From: Lysobacteraceae bacterium
GTDB lineage: Bacteria > Pseudomonadota > Gammaproteobacteria > Xanthomonadales > Xanthomonadaceae
Assembly (NCBI GenBank): GCA_003241895.1
Contig: QBLY01000020.1
Location: 1 to 51,848 of the forward strand
Direction: 5' to 3'
Length of the DNA stretch: 51,848 bases
The position numbers and the translations under genes were made by a program. A model generated the notes under the pieces. That model made no database searches, had not been told where the DNA came from, and saw only the letters and a program-made list of their open reading frames with translations. Below, piece after piece: positions 9,300-19,345 of this stretch (position 1 is the first letter of the stretch; every line of letters starts with the position of its first letter).

Positions 9300-9519
9300 T
9301 ATGGGAGTCCATGCGGAGCGGCGGGGCCGGCACCATGCCGGACTTATCAGGTTACGCAGGGCGGGGGTGGATGTGGACATCAGCCAGATGCAGCGTGTCC
9401 GACCTCCACGGTGATGGCGCGTCGGCGGGGCCGGTGGCAGCACTCTCGGGCTACCTGTGCGCAGCAGGGGCGATATGCGGAGCTGTTCGAACTGCGGGCT
9501 GCCGCCTACCGCTGAGGCG
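9300..9519. other. 220-base spacer between greB and the VWA gene
   Basis: I see no gene, RNA or clear terminator here. It must hold the promoter of the VWA gene or the end of the greB transcript, but no hexamer stands out. Confidence 0.4.
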
Positions 9520-10020
9520 TCAGGCGTATTCGATGGAGGTGACGACGTAGCGGGCAGGGCCGGCTGGCAGCGCGACCTCGAACTCGTCGTCCACCCGCTT
9601 GCGCAGGGCGGCACGAGCCAAGGGTGAATCGATGCTGATCCAGCCGGCCTTGGCGTCGGTTTCGTCGGGCCCGACGATGCGGTAGCGGGCGGTGTCGCCG
9701 CTTTCGGAGTCCTCTACCTCGAACACGGCGCCGAAGAAGATGGCGCCGCGATCGGTGGGCGCACCTTCCGCGACCTTGAGCGCTTCGATGCGCTTGGTCA
9801 GATAGCGAACGCGGCGGTCGATCTCGCCCAGCTGCTTCTTGCGGTAGGTGTACTCGGCGTTCTCGCTGCGGTCGCCTTCCGCCGCGGCGTCCGCCAATGC
9901 CTTGACCACTTCCGGGCGACGAACGCGCCACAGGTCGTCGAGCTCCGAACGCAGGCGATCAAAGCCTGCGCGCGTGATGATCGCCGTGGAGCCCTCGGCC
10001 GGCGGGCGCCAGCGGCCCAT
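9520..10020 (-). CDS. greB: Transcription elongation factor GreB
   Basis: A 166-residue Gre factor that enters the secondary channel of RNA polymerase and stimulates cleavage of backtracked RNA. The N-terminal coiled coil has the acidic tip [10 protein letters not shown], with D50 and E53 as the metal-holding pair. The C-terminal globular domain contains [15 protein letters not shown] and [10 protein letters not shown]. The length and the basic coiled coil fit GreB better than GreA (about 158). The start lies 3 bases after the stop of the upstream transporter, so the two are probably co-transcribed although their functions are unrelated. Confidence 0.9.
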   Translation of the reverse strand: MGRWRPPAEGSTAIITRAGFDRLRSELDDLWRVRRPEVVKALADAAAEGDRSENAEYTYRKKQLGEIDRRVRYLTKRIEALKVAEGAPTDRGAIFFGAVFEVEDSESGDTARYRIVGPDETDAKAGWISIDSPLARAALRKRVDDEFEVALPAGPARYVVTSIEYA

Positions 10021-10023
10021 GGC

Positions 10024-11646
10024 TCAGCCGGCGGCCGGCGCCGCCGGGATGTAGTGCAGCGGCGAGTCCGGCCCGATCGGCAGCTCGAACCAGATCCAGA
10101 TGCCGAACATGAGGCTCCAGCCAATCAGGAAGACGACCGAATAGGGCAGCATCGTCGACACCAGGGTGCCGATGCCGGCCTTGGGTTCGTAGCGCTGGAA
10201 GAAGGCGATGATCAGGGCGAAGTAGCTCATCATCGGCGAGATGATGTTGGTGACGCTGTCGCCGACGCGGTAGGCCACCTGGGTCATCTCGGGCGAGTAG
10301 CCCAGCAGCATGAACATCGGGATGAACACCGGCGCCATCAGCGCCCATTTCGCCGAGGCCGAACCCATGAACAGGTTCACCACCGCCGTGAGCAGGATGA
10401 AGCAGATGAACAGCGGGATGGTGGGCAGGCCCAAGGATTTCAGAGCGTCCGCGCCCTCCACCGCGAAGATCAGGCCGAGTTGGGTCCAGCTGAAATAGGC
10501 CACGAACTGGGCGGCGAAGAACACCAGCACCAAGTAGCCGCCGAGCGTGCTCATGCTGGCCGCCATGCCCTTGAGCACGTCGTTGTCCGACTTGATGGTG
10601 CCGGCGCCCACGCCAAACGCGATGCCCGCCAGCAAGCCATACAGGAAGATGATCACGACGACGCCACTGAGCATCGGCGATCGCAGCACGTCCTGGCGCT
10701 CATCGAGCAGGAAGCCCGAGCCCGGAATGACGGGCAGCTGCCACACGCTCCCGAACAGGTCGAAGCTGGCGCCGGAGGCCGGGTAGCCGCCCCAAAACAC
10801 CAGTGCGGAGAATGCGGCTACCGTCCAGATGGCATAGCGCATGCCGCGCTTCTCGGCCGGGCTCAGGTTCTGGTCGTCGGGTTTGGCGTCGGCCGCCAGC
10901 GCCAGCGGTGGAACGTCGGTGTCGGGAAAGCGCGGGCCGACGATCCGTTCGGTGACGAACCAGCCCAGCAGCGTGATGACAGGGGTCGAGGCGATCATGA
11001 AGTACCAGTTCGCCAGCGCGCTCACGGAGTAATTCGGGTCGACGATGCGGGCCGCTTCCTGAGACAGGCCCGACAGCAGCGGATCGATGGTGCCGATCAG
11101 CAGGTTGGCCGAATAGCCGCCTGACACGCCGGCGAACACCGCGGCCATGCCCAGGATGGGGTGCCGCCCGGCCGAAATGAAGATCAGTGCGCCCAGCGGA
11201 ACCAGCAGCACGTAGCCTATCTCGCTGGCCATGTTCGACATCACGCCGGCAAACACCAGCACCGGCGTCAGCAGGTAGCGGGGCGCAGACAGCACCAGCA
11301 GGCGCAGTGAAGCGCCGATCAAGCCGCTATGCTCGGCCACGCCGATTCCGATCAGCGCCACCAGCACCACGCCCAGCGGTGCAAAGCCCGTGAAGTTGGT
11401 GACGGTTTGGGTAAGGATCCGGTGCAGGCCTTCGATGCTCAGCAAGTTGAACGGAGTGACGATTTCGCCCGTGGAGGGATGGGCGACGCTGATCCCCGCC
11501 ATCGACGCCAGCCACGAGGCGATCACCACGCCCAGCGCCAGCAGTGCGAACAGCGTGGCCGGATGGGGCAGGGCGTTGCCGCCGCGCTCGACGATGGTCA
11601 GGAAACGGTCCATCGCGCTGCGCTTGGTCGGGGTGGTCTCGGTCAT
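10024..11646 (-). CDS. AbgT-family transporter
   Basis: A 540-residue inner-membrane protein with many hydrophobic helices, of the AbgT family. E. coli AbgT imports p-aminobenzoyl-glutamate, while MtrF and YdaH export sulfonamides and related compounds. Family landmarks are [33 protein letters not shown] and [18 protein letters not shown], the hairpin and re-entrant segments at the transport site. The length is typical (about 500-550). No abgA or abgB aminoacylase gene is present, so the direction of transport and the substrate stay open. TATATT at 11695-11700 on the minus strand could be its -10. greB follows 3 bases downstream. Confidence 0.9.
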   Translation of the reverse strand: MTETTPTKRSAMDRFLTIVERGGNALPHPATLFALLALGVVIASWLASMAGISVAHPSTGEIVTPFNLLSIEGLHRILTQTVTNFTGFAPLGVVLVALIGIGVAEHSGLIGASLRLLVLSAPRYLLTPVLVFAGVMSNMASEIGYVLLVPLGALIFISAGRHPILGMAAVFAGVSGGYSANLLIGTIDPLLSGLSQEAARIVDPNYSVSALANWYFMIASTPVITLLGWFVTERIVGPRFPDTDVPPLALAADAKPDDQNLSPAEKRGMRYAIWTVAAFSALVFWGGYPASGASFDLFGSVWQLPVIPGSGFLLDERQDVLRSPMLSGVVVIIFLYGLLAGIAFGVGAGTIKSDNDVLKGMAASMSTLGGYLVLVFFAAQFVAYFSWTQLGLIFAVEGADALKSLGLPTIPLFICFILLTAVVNLFMGSASAKWALMAPVFIPMFMLLGYSPEMTQVAYRVGDSVTNIISPMMSYFALIIAFFQRYEPKAGIGTLVSTMLPYSVVFLIGWSLMFGIWIWFELPIGPDSPLHYIPAAPAAG

Positions 11647-11766
11647 GGGGCGTGCGTCCGTGGGAAGGGTGGTGGGCTGTGCCGGTCGCCGACGAATATA
11701 CCAGCGCTGCGCTTCCGGCCCGCCGGATGTGGATAATCGGGTCATCCACCGCCACCTGGATCCGCC

Positions 11767-12318
11767 ATGACCCTGGTCTTGGGTTTGCTGCTGCTGGCCC
11801 TGCTCGGCTGGAGCATCTTCGCCTTCAACCGCCTGGTGCGGCTGCGCAACCAGGCCAAGGCCGGCTGGAGCGACATCGATGTGCAGCTGATGCGCCGGCA
11901 CGACCTGGTGCCGCGCCTGGTGGAGGCCGTTCGTGCCTATGCCGGCCATGAGCAGGGGGTACTGGAGCGCGTGACCGAGCTGCGTGCCCAGGCGATGGCC
12001 ACCACGTCGCCGGCGCGCCTGGCGGGCCTGGAGCAGGCCATCGAAAGCGACGTCGCACGCCTGCTGGTGATCAAGGAGGCCTACCCCGAGCTCAAGGCCA
12101 GCGAGAATTTCCTGGCGCTGCAGCGCGACCTGGTGGACGTCGAGGACCACCTGCAGTACGCGCGCCGCTTCTACAACGGCGCGGTGCGCGGGCTCAACGA
12201 CGGCGTGCAGCGCTTCCCCGACCTGCTGGTGGCGCGCACGCTGGGCTTCAAGGAAGCCGAGTTCTTCCGGGCCGGCGAAGAAGCCGCCGTGGCGCCGAAG
12301 CTGGAGCTGGGCCCGTGA
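11767..12318 (+). CDS. lemA: LemA-family membrane protein
   Basis: A 183-residue protein with an N-terminal membrane helix (about 3-20) and a long alpha-helical soluble part. The [30 protein letters not shown] segment (seen as [13 protein letters not shown] then [10 protein letters not shown]) and FNRLV are hallmarks of the LemA family. Its function is unknown. In many bacteria it is encoded beside DUF2207 or TPM-domain proteins, and this holds here: its TGA overlaps the GTG start of the DUF2207 gene. A possible -10, GATAAT, is at 11732-11737. Confidence 0.93.
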   Translation: MTLVLGLLLLALLGWSIFAFNRLVRLRNQAKAGWSDIDVQLMRRHDLVPRLVEAVRAYAGHEQGVLERVTELRAQAMATTSPARLAGLEQAIESDVARLLVIKEAYPELKASENFLALQRDLVDVEDHLQYARRFYNGAVRGLNDGVQRFPDLLVARTLGFKEAEFFRAGEEAAVAPKLELGP

Positions 12319-14075
12319 TCGGGCGCCTGCTGGTCGCGGTGCTGGCTTGCCTGGCCTGGCTGGGTCCGGTGGCGGCCCAGGAACGCATCATCAGCTACGA
12401 CAGTGAGCTCACCGTCAATGCCGACGGCAGCTTGGACGTGGTCGAGACCATCCGGGTGCGGGCCGAGGGCAACCAGATCCGCCGCGGCATCTACCGTGAC
12501 TTCCCGACGCGCTACAAGGACCGCTTCGGCAACCGCATGGTGGTGGACTTCGAGCTGCTGGGCGTGGAGCGCGACGGACGCCCGGAGCCTTTCTTCACCG
12601 AGTCCAGGCCCAACGGCGTGCGCATCAATACCGGCAACGACGATTTCCTGCCGGTGCCGTCCGACTTTACGTTCACGCTTCGCTACCGCACCACGCGCCA
12701 GCTGGGGTTCTTCGACGAGCACGACGAGCTTTATTGGAACGTCACCGGCCTGGGCTGGGATTTCCCGATCGAACAGGCGCAGGCGCGCGTGCAGCTGCCC
12801 GCGGCGGTGCCCAAGGTGCAGATGCGGCTGGACGCCTACACCGGCGCCGACGGCGAGAAAGGCACGGCTTTCGAGACGGCGGCGCCATCGGACGGCGTCG
12901 CCACGTTCCGTACCACCGCTGCGCTGGGGCCGCAGCAGGGGCTGACGGTGGTCGTGGGCTTTCCGAATGGCTTGATCGCCGAGCCCACCCGGGCGCAGCG
13001 CGGGTGGTGGTTTCTTCGCGACAACGGCGGCGTACTGGTGGCCTTGGCGGGCCTGCTGGCGCTGGTTGCGTTCTACGCCTGGCGATGGCACCTGCACGGC
13101 CGCGATCCGCAGGCCGGCCCGGTGTTCCCGAGGTACGTCGCGCCCGAGGGTTTCACGCCGGGCGAACTGCGCATGCTGCGGCGAATGAGCCACGACCACC
13201 TGTGTTTCGCCTCGGACGTGGTGGACATGGCGGTACACGGCTACCTGGAGATCCACGAGGGCGGCAGCGGCAAGACCGGCGGCTGGCGACTGGTGCGTGT
13301 GCGCGGGGCGGAGTCGCCCCTGCGCGGCGACCAGAAAGCGGTGCTGGCCGACAGCCAGCTCGCCCTGGCGGACAAGCTCTTTGCGGCCGGCGACGAGGTC
13401 ATGCTCAAGAACACCGAGGCCTCGCGCGTGCAGGGCGCGATCATGGCGCAGGTGGCCGCGTTGACCAAGAAGCTCAAGCCTCGCTACTACATCGGCAACG
13501 GCGGCAGCCTGGTGATGGGCGTGCTGTTCTCCTTGCTCGTGGGTGCCGTCGCGGTAGTGGTGGCGGGCGGCACCGGCTTGCTGGCGCTGCTGCTGCTGGG
13601 CGCCGCGGCTCTGGCCGCACACATCACGTTTGGCTTCCTGCTCAAGGCGCCGACCAAGGAGGGGCGCCAGCGGCTGGACGAAATCGAAGGCCTGCGCATG
13701 TACCTGGGCGTGGCCGAGCGCGACGAACTCAAGTCGCTCAAAGGGCCCACCGCCGTTGGCTCCGAACCCGCCCTGGACGCGGGGCGCTATGAAGCCCTGC
13801 TGCCCTACGCGATGGCGCTGGAAGTCGAGAAGGCCTGGACCGGCAAGTTCATTCGCGCCGTCGGCGAAGCCTCGGCCCGCGAATCGTCGCCGTCCTGGTA
13901 CCACGGCCGCGGCCCGGTGGGCGCGATGGGCCTGGCGAGCATGGGGTCTTCGTTGGGCAGCGCGCTGACGCGGGAAATTTCGTCGTCGTCCACGCCGCCC
14001 GGGTCGAGTTCGGGTGGCGGAGGCGGCGGTTCGTCCGGCGGCGGTGGCGGCGGCGGCGGTGGCGGCGGCCGCTGA
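12315..14075 (+). CDS. DUF2207 membrane protein with a polyglycine tail
   Basis: A 586-residue protein. It has a signal peptide (1-21, ending VAAQ), an extracytoplasmic beta-rich DUF2207 domain beginning [23 protein letters not shown] (in parts), one membrane helix near 236-256, a cytoplasmic part, and a pair of hydrophobic segments near 395-440. The end is very rich in serine and glycine, with an almost pure polyglycine stretch. Glycine-rich ends are usual in this family. The start is GTG at 12315, overlapping the lemA stop as GTGA, so the two are translationally coupled. The LemA-DUF2207 pairing recurs across bacteria, but no activity is established. Confidence 0.9.
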   Translation: MIGRLLVAVLACLAWLGPVAAQERIISYDSELTVNADGSLDVVETIRVRAEGNQIRRGIYRDFPTRYKDRFGNRMVVDFELLGVERDGRPEPFFTESRPNGVRINTGNDDFLPVPSDFTFTLRYRTTRQLGFFDEHDELYWNVTGLGWDFPIEQAQARVQLPAAVPKVQMRLDAYTGADGEKGTAFETAAPSDGVATFRTTAALGPQQGLTVVVGFPNGLIAEPTRAQRGWWFLRDNGGVLVALAGLLALVAFYAWRWHLHGRDPQAGPVFPRYVAPEGFTPGELRMLRRMSHDHLCFASDVVDMAVHGYLEIHEGGSGKTGGWRLVRVRGAESPLRGDQKAVLADSQLALADKLFAAGDEVMLKNTEASRVQGAIMAQVAALTKKLKPRYYIGNGGSLVMGVLFSLLVGAVAVVVAGGTGLLALLLLGAAALAAHITFGFLLKAPTKEGRQRLDEIEGLRMYLGVAERDELKSLKGPTAVGSEPALDAGRYEALLPYAMALEVEKAWTGKFIRAVGEASARESSPSWYHGRGPVGAMGLASMGSSLGSALTREISSSSTPPGSSSGGGGGGSSGGGGGGGGGGGR

Positions 14076-14087
14076 GGCCGCACCGCC

Positions 14088-15590
14088 TCAGCGCTTCTTG
14101 CCACCCAGCAGGCCGCCCAGGATGCCGCGCAGCAGCTGCCGGCCCAGGCCGTTGGCAACGGTGCGCGTGGCCGACTTCGCCGCGGCCTCGACGGCCCCTT
14201 GGCGGCGCTTGGTGCCCCACAGGAAGTCATCCATCTTCGAAGGTGCCGGCTCGGCGGCCTTGCCGGGCGTCGGGGCCTGCTTTCCAGCCTGCGGGTCGGG
14301 TGCCGGCGCGGTGGCCTGTTCGGCCCGCTTGGCCAGCATCTCGAAGGCCGACTCGCGGTTCACGGACGTGTCGTACTTGCCGCCGACCGGGCTGCGGTTG
14401 CGCACGGCGGCACGCTCCTCGGGCGTGATCGCGCCCATGCGGCAGCGCGGCGGCGCAATCAGCGCGCGCTCCACCGGCATCGGGATGCCTTTGTCCAGCA
14501 GCATGGACACCAGCGCTTCGCCGACGCCCAGTTCGCCGATCACCTTGGCCACGTCCAGCTTGGGGTTCTGCACGAAGGTTTCGGCGGCGGTGCGCACCGC
14601 CTTCTGGTCGCGCGGGGTGTAGGCGCGCAGCGCGTGCTGCACGCGGTTGCCCAGCTGGCCCAGCACGGTGTCGGGGATGTCATCGGGGTTTTGCGAGCAG
14701 AAATACACGCCCACGCCCTTGGACCGGATCAGCCGCACCACCTGCTCCACCCGCTGCTGCAGCGCCGGCGGGCAGTCGGCGAACAACAGGTGGGCCTCGT
14801 CGAAGAAAAACACCAGCTTGGGCACGTCCAGGTCGCCCACCTCGGGCAGCGTCTCGAACAGCTCCGAGAGCAGCCACAGCAGGAAGCTCGAGTACAGCCG
14901 CGGCCGCAGGATCAGCTGGTCGGCCGCCAGCAGGTTGATGATGCCGCGGCCGGACATGTCCTGGCGCATCAGATCGGCCAGCTGCAGCGCCGGCTCACCG
15001 AAAAACTGTTCGCCGCCGTCCTGTTCGAGCCGGAGCAGCGAGCGCTGGATCGCCGCCACCGACTGCGGGCTGACCAGGCCATACTGCTTGCCGATCTCGG
15101 ACTTGTTCTCGCTGACGAAGTTGAGCAGGGCGCGCAGGTCGTCAAGATCGAGCAGCAGCAGGCCTTGGTCGTCGGCCAGCTTGAAGGCGATGTCCATCAC
15201 GCCCGACTGCACGCTGTTGAGCTCGAGCATGCGCGACATCAGCGCCGGCCCGACTTCCGACACGGTGGTGCGCACCGGGTGGCCCAGCTTGCCGTAAAGG
15301 TCCCAGAACACCACCGGGCTGGCTTCCTGCGTATAGCCCTCCACCCCGATCTGCTGGACGCGCGCCGCCAGTTTTTCACTCGGCGTTCCGGCCATGGCCA
15401 GCCCGGCGATATCGCCCTTCACGTCGGCCATGAACACCGGCACGCCCAGGCGCGAGAATCCTTCGGCCATCACCATCAGGGTCACCGATTTGCCGGTGCC
15501 CGTGGCGCCGGCGACCAGGCCATGGCGATTGCCGTACTTGCCCAGCAGGCGCGCGGGCAGGTCGCCCTTGCCGATCAGGATGTCGCTCAT
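14088..15590 (-). CDS. HerA-like ATPase, YjgR/DUF853 family
   Basis: A 500-residue P-loop ATPase of the YjgR family (DUF853, HerA-like helicase fold). Walker A is GATGTGKS at 28-35 and Walker B is LVFFFDEAHLLF near 259-270. CSQNPDDIPDTVLGQLGNRVQHALRAYTP (seen as SQNPDDIPD and LGNRVQHALRAYTP) is the sensor and arginine-finger region. The length equals E. coli YjgR. The family is presumed to form hexamers that move DNA or proteins, but the role is unknown. No nurA nuclease or defence gene lies beside it, so I treat it as a housekeeping gene. It is convergent with the DUF2207 gene. Confidence 0.9.
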   Translation of the reverse strand: MSDILIGKGDLPARLLGKYGNRHGLVAGATGTGKSVTLMVMAEGFSRLGVPVFMADVKGDIAGLAMAGTPSEKLAARVQQIGVEGYTQEASPVVFWDLYGKLGHPVRTTVSEVGPALMSRMLELNSVQSGVMDIAFKLADDQGLLLLDLDDLRALLNFVSENKSEIGKQYGLVSPQSVAAIQRSLLRLEQDGGEQFFGEPALQLADLMRQDMSGRGIINLLAADQLILRPRLYSSFLLWLLSELFETLPEVGDLDVPKLVFFFDEAHLLFADCPPALQQRVEQVVRLIRSKGVGVYFCSQNPDDIPDTVLGQLGNRVQHALRAYTPRDQKAVRTAAETFVQNPKLDVAKVIGELGVGEALVSMLLDKGIPMPVERALIAPPRCRMGAITPEERAAVRNRSPVGGKYDTSVNRESAFEMLAKRAEQATAPAPDPQAGKQAPTPGKAAEPAPSKMDDFLWGTKRRQGAVEAAAKSATRTVANGLGRQLLRGILGGLLGGKKR

Positions 15591-15663
15591 CGAGGGGCTG
15601 CTTCGTCGTGGTGGGTGGTGCCCGATTCTAGCCCGCGGCTTGCCGCCGCGCCGCTGCGGCCGC

Positions 15664-15669
15664 TAGGCT
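15664..15669 (+). promoter_or_regulatory. Putative -10 element of the transglycosylase gene
   Basis: TAGGCT lies 26 bases before the ATG at 15696, the same distance at which -10-like hexamers precede several other genes in this window. No clear -35. Confidence 0.3.
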
Positions 15670-15695
15670 GCGTGCCTGCATCCCGGAACCTTGCC

Positions 15696-17153
15696 ATGCG
15701 CGCGTCCTCCCTTTTCGTACTCACCCTTTCCGCCATGGCGCTGATCAGCGCGCCGGGCGCGGAGGCCCGCCGCGTCTCGGCCAATGTGCAGAAGCTCTAC
15801 GACACCCTGGCCGAATCGAGCGAAAGCTACCGCGCCGGCGTGGTCCTGCTGCGCAAGGGCGAATCGGGCGCCGGCAGGGAAACGATCCGCAAGGCGTCGG
15901 CGCAGATGCTGGACGCCGCGCGCCGCTGCGGCGACACCCGCGGCTGCGACGGCTCGCGTTTCCTGGCCGCCTACGACGCGCTGGTGCAGCAGGGCGCCGA
16001 CCTGGCGGCCGGTGGCGAAGGTTTCGCCGCGGCCGAGTCGGGTATCGGCGGCAGCGCCGAGCACTCGGGCGTGCTGGGCGCCATGCCCGAGGCCGGTCGC
16101 TCCGTCACCCTGCTCAAGGGCCGCGACCTGCGCGAGCTGATTGAACTCAACGAGCCCGTGAAGGCCGCCATGGCCGAGTGGCTCACCTGGATGCGCCCCA
16201 GCCTGATCACCACCTGGGAAAACTACCAGCAGATGCGGTTCCTGATGTGGCCCGAATACGAGAAGGCCGGCCTGCCCGAGGCGCTGCTGTTCGGCATCCT
16301 GGCCAAGGAGTCCAACGGCCGCGTGCACGCGGTGTCGAGCGCCGGTGCCGCCGGCCCGATGCAGTTCATGCCGGCCACCGGTGCGCGTTTCGGCCTGGGC
16401 TGGCGCGACGGTTTCGACACGCGCTACGACCCGCAGCTGGCTGCGCGCGCCAGCGTGCTGTATTTCAACGAGCGCTTCGCCGAACTCAACAACGACCTGG
16501 AGTTCGCGGTGGCCGCCTACAACGGCGGCGAGGGCCGCGCGCTGCGCCTCAAGCGCGCCTCGGGCGACAAGGATTTCTGGGACCCCGCGGTCTATGCGCA
16601 GCTGCCGCCGGAGACCCGCGACTACGTGCCCTACGTGCTGGCCGCGGCGTGGCTGTTCCTGCATCCCGAGGACTACGGGCTGGAGTTCCCGAAAGTGGAC
16701 GGTGCCGCGACGGTGATCAAGCTGTCGGCGCCGGCGTCGATCTACCAGCTGTCGATTTGCCTGGGCGGGGCGCGCGGGGGCTATTTCCGTTCGTTGCGCA
16801 ACCTCAACGCGCGCTACGAACCGCATGCGCTGATCCCGTCAGGCACCGAGCTGCGCGTCCCGGTGGCGGTGCCGCCCCTCTACCAGGCGTCCTGCCTGTC
16901 GGGGCCGCGCGCCGACGCGGCGATCGCCTTGATGGCCGCCAGCAAGCCCACCGTGCCGGCCACGGCGACCCGGCCGCCTTCGAAGCCGTCGGTCGCGGCG
17001 CGCGGCTACCGGGTGAAGCCGGGCGACACCCTGAACAGCATTTCGCGCCGCCACGGCTGCGCGGGCGCCGAGCCGCTGGCGCGCGCCAACGGCCTGCGTT
17101 CCCCGTACGTCATCCGCACCGGGCAGCAGCTCAAGCTGATCGGCTGCGGCTGA
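15696..17153 (+). CDS. Lytic transglycosylase with SLT and LysM domains (MltD-like)
   Basis: A 485-residue exported peptidoglycan-cutting enzyme. The signal peptide is about 1-24 (GAEA). The SLT domain has catalytic glutamate E205 in GILAKESNGRVH, followed by GAAGPMQFMPATG and the AVAAYNGGEGRA helix, all standard for soluble-lytic-transglycosylase family 1. A single LysM peptidoglycan-binding repeat ends the protein (439-485), with RVKPGDTLNSIS and LARANGL. The layout resembles MltD, with fewer LysM repeats and no lipobox. The frame is open for another 499 codons upstream, but only because it reads against the HerA-like gene. The signal peptide fixes the start. Confidence 0.92.
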   Translation: MRASSLFVLTLSAMALISAPGAEARRVSANVQKLYDTLAESSESYRAGVVLLRKGESGAGRETIRKASAQMLDAARRCGDTRGCDGSRFLAAYDALVQQGADLAAGGEGFAAAESGIGGSAEHSGVLGAMPEAGRSVTLLKGRDLRELIELNEPVKAAMAEWLTWMRPSLITTWENYQQMRFLMWPEYEKAGLPEALLFGILAKESNGRVHAVSSAGAAGPMQFMPATGARFGLGWRDGFDTRYDPQLAARASVLYFNERFAELNNDLEFAVAAYNGGEGRALRLKRASGDKDFWDPAVYAQLPPETRDYVPYVLAAAWLFLHPEDYGLEFPKVDGAATVIKLSAPASIYQLSICLGGARGGYFRSLRNLNARYEPHALIPSGTELRVPVAVPPLYQASCLSGPRADAAIALMAASKPTVPATATRPPSKPSVAARGYRVKPGDTLNSISRRHGCAGAEPLARANGLRSPYVIRTGQQLKLIGCG

Positions 17154-17162
17154 CGGGGCAGG

Positions 17163-19193
17163 TCAGAGTTTGTCCCAGCCCGCACGCGGCTTGAAGCGGG
17201 CGCCGTAGCGGGTGTGCAGCGTTTCCAGGCGCGCCTTGAGCTTGTCGGCGCCGACGGCCTTTATGTGCTGGATCGGACCGCCGCGGAAGGGCGCGAAGCC
17301 GGTGCCGAAGATCACCCCGGCGTCCAGCAGGTCCGCATCGGCCACCACGCCGTCGTGCAGGCACGACACGGCTTCGTTGAGCAGGGGCAGGATCAGCCGG
17401 TCCTCGAGGTCTTCGGGGGCCTGGTAGTCCTTGGGCACCTCGGGCTTGACCGCGCGGCCGTTCTCCCACTTGTACAGGCCCTGGCCGTCCTTCTTGCCGC
17501 GCCGTCCTTCTTCCACCTTGAAGGCTTCGGGCAGGAGCTGGCCGTGGAAGTCGGCCATGATCTTGCCGACGCTGGCGGCGACGTCCAGGCCCACCGTGTC
17601 CACCAGTTCGATCGGGCCCATCGGCATGCCGAACTTCAGCGCCACCTTGTCGATCACCGGGCCCGGGATGCCTTCGGAGAACGCGATGATGGCTTCCTGC
17701 ATGTAGGGCGCCAGGATGCGGTTGACCAGGAAGCCGGGCGTGCCCGCGACCGGGATCGGCAGCTTGTCGATGGCTTTGCAGAAGGCGGCCAGGCGGCGCT
17801 CGGTTTCAGGATCGAGCTGGTCGTGGCGCACGATTTCCACCAGCGGCATCAGCGCCACCGGGTTGAAGTAGTGCAGGCCGGCGAAGCGCGCCGGGTCCCT
17901 GCGGCCGGCGCGCAGGTCGGTGAGCGGGATGGACGAGGTGTTCGACACCAGGATCGCGCCGGGCTTGAGCGTCTGCTCGACTTTCGCGAACAGGGCCTGC
18001 TTGGCTTCGAGGTTCTCGAAGATGGCCTCGATCACCAGGTCGGCATCGGCCACGCCGGCGCCCTCGACGTCGGCCCTGAGCCGGGCCGAGGTGGCGGCGC
18101 GCCTGGTTTCGTCCTTGACCTTCTTGCCGAACAGCGCAGTGGCGCGGTCCATCGCCGGCTGGATGTATTTCATCTCGCGGTCCTGCAGCGTGACGTCGAA
18201 GCCGCGCAGCGCGCACCAGGCCGCGATGTCACCGCCCATCACGCCGGCGCCGACCACGTGCACCTTCTGGATGCCGTGGTCCTTGCCGCCCAGGCCCTTG
18301 AGCCGGTCCATCAGGAAGAACACGCGCACCAGGTTGTGCGCCGTCGGCGTACCGGCCAGTTTCACCACCGACTTCGCCTCGGCCTTGAGCGCGGCGTGCA
18401 CGGGCAGGCCGCCGCTGCGGCGCCAGGTTTCGATCAGCACGAAGGGCGCCGGGTAGTGTTCCTTGCGCGCCTTGCGGGCGACCTGCCTGGTCATTTGCGG
18501 CGCCAGGATGGCGCGCGCCAGCCCGGTATTGGTGGCCCAGGCCAGCAGGCGCTGTTTGAACGGGCGCGTCATGCCGAGCTGGGCCAGCTTCACGGCCTCG
18601 TCCAGCAGGTTGGCCGGCTCCACCACGCGGTCCACCAGGCCCATCGCCTTGGCCGCCGACGCGGACAGGCTGCGGCCGGTCAGCATCAGGTCCATCGCGG
18701 CCGGTGCGCCGATCAGGCGCGGCGCGCGCACGCTGCCGCCCCAGCCGGGGTAGATGCCCAGCTTGATCTCGGGCAGGCCGATGCGGGTCTTTTCGTCGCG
18801 GCTGGCAATGCGGTAGCGGCAGGCCAGGGCGATCTCGGTGCCGCCGCCCATGCAGTGGCCATGGATGGCGGCCACGGTGGGGCAGCGCAATTCGGCAAGC
18901 TTCTGGAAAACCAGCTGGCCGCGGCGGATCCAGTCCTCGACCTGGCCCTTGGCGGCGATTTCCTCGAAGCCCTTGATGTCGGCGCCGGGAATGAAGCCGG
19001 CCGCCTTGCCCGAGATGATCACGATGCCCTTGGGCGTTTCGAGCGCGATGCGCTCGATCATGGCCTCGAGTTCGTCCAGCAGGCTGCGCGAAAGCGCGTT
19101 CACGCCCTGGTCGGCACGATCCAGCGTCAGCACCAGGATGCCGTCGGGGCGGCGGTTGGCCTGCCAATGGGCAAGGCGAAGTCCGTCGAACAT
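17163..19193 (-). CDS. fadJ: Fused enoyl-CoA hydratase / 3-hydroxyacyl-CoA dehydrogenase
   Basis: The alpha subunit of the fatty-acid beta-oxidation complex, 676 residues. The N-terminal crotonase domain has the oxyanion and acid-base residues E120 (HGHCMGGGTE) and E142 (LPEIKLGIYPGWGG), matching E119 and E139 of E. coli FadB. The dehydrogenase part has the NAD-binding GAGVMGG at 315-321 and the catalytic H441 in LHYFNPV. A second dehydrogenase C-terminal domain follows. I start at 19193 because GGAG lies 6 bases before it; METAM from 19205 has no ribosome site. No thiolase (fadI/fadA) is adjacent. Choosing between FadJ and FadB by eye is uncertain; the length is shorter than both (714 and 729). 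Confidence 0.88.
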   Translation of the reverse strand: MFDGLRLAHWQANRRPDGILVLTLDRADQGVNALSRSLLDELEAMIERIALETPKGIVIISGKAAGFIPGADIKGFEEIAAKGQVEDWIRRGQLVFQKLAELRCPTVAAIHGHCMGGGTEIALACRYRIASRDEKTRIGLPEIKLGIYPGWGGSVRAPRLIGAPAAMDLMLTGRSLSASAAKAMGLVDRVVEPANLLDEAVKLAQLGMTRPFKQRLLAWATNTGLARAILAPQMTRQVARKARKEHYPAPFVLIETWRRSGGLPVHAALKAEAKSVVKLAGTPTAHNLVRVFFLMDRLKGLGGKDHGIQKVHVVGAGVMGGDIAAWCALRGFDVTLQDREMKYIQPAMDRATALFGKKVKDETRRAATSARLRADVEGAGVADADLVIEAIFENLEAKQALFAKVEQTLKPGAILVSNTSSIPLTDLRAGRRDPARFAGLHYFNPVALMPLVEIVRHDQLDPETERRLAAFCKAIDKLPIPVAGTPGFLVNRILAPYMQEAIIAFSEGIPGPVIDKVALKFGMPMGPIELVDTVGLDVAASVGKIMADFHGQLLPEAFKVEEGRRGKKDGQGLYKWENGRAVKPEVPKDYQAPEDLEDRLILPLLNEAVSCLHDGVVADADLLDAGVIFGTGFAPFRGGPIQHIKAVGADKLKARLETLHTRYGARFKPRAGWDKL

Positions 19194-19281
19194 GGCGGTC
19201 TCCATACGATGGGGTAGGGAAGGGAGGACGTATCATCCGGGCAGGACCCCGGGGGGTCAACGCCGGGAATGCCCCGGCGCA

Positions 19282-19309
19282 GGAACTTTCCCCGGCGGCG
19301 TATGTCCCA
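19282..19309 (+). promoter_or_regulatory. Putative sigma-E (RpoE) promoter of rpoE
   Basis: GGAACTT at 19282-19288 is the exact -35 consensus for RpoE/AlgU. After 16 bases comes TCCCA (19305-19309), which keeps the T, C and A of the TCtgA -10. It lies 36 bases before the rpoE start in non-coding DNA, which suggests autoregulation as known for rpoE and algU. Confidence 0.65.
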
Positions 19310-19345
19310 CAAGCGGCCCGGACGGCCGCAGGAGCAGTGGCCCGG

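Noticed and set aside
14002-14074. GGC/GGT repeat at the end of the DUF2207 gene as a possible phase-variable tract
   Set aside because: Glycine-rich ends are normal in this family, and a change in codon number would not shift the frame.
14088-15590. HerA-like ATPase as part of an antiviral HerA system
   Set aside because: It matches the stand-alone YjgR family and has no nuclease, SIR2 or other defence partner beside it.
14199-15695. A 499-codon N-terminal extension of the LysM transglycosylase
   Set aside because: The extension reads against the HerA-like ATPase; the signal peptide at 15696 shows the true start.
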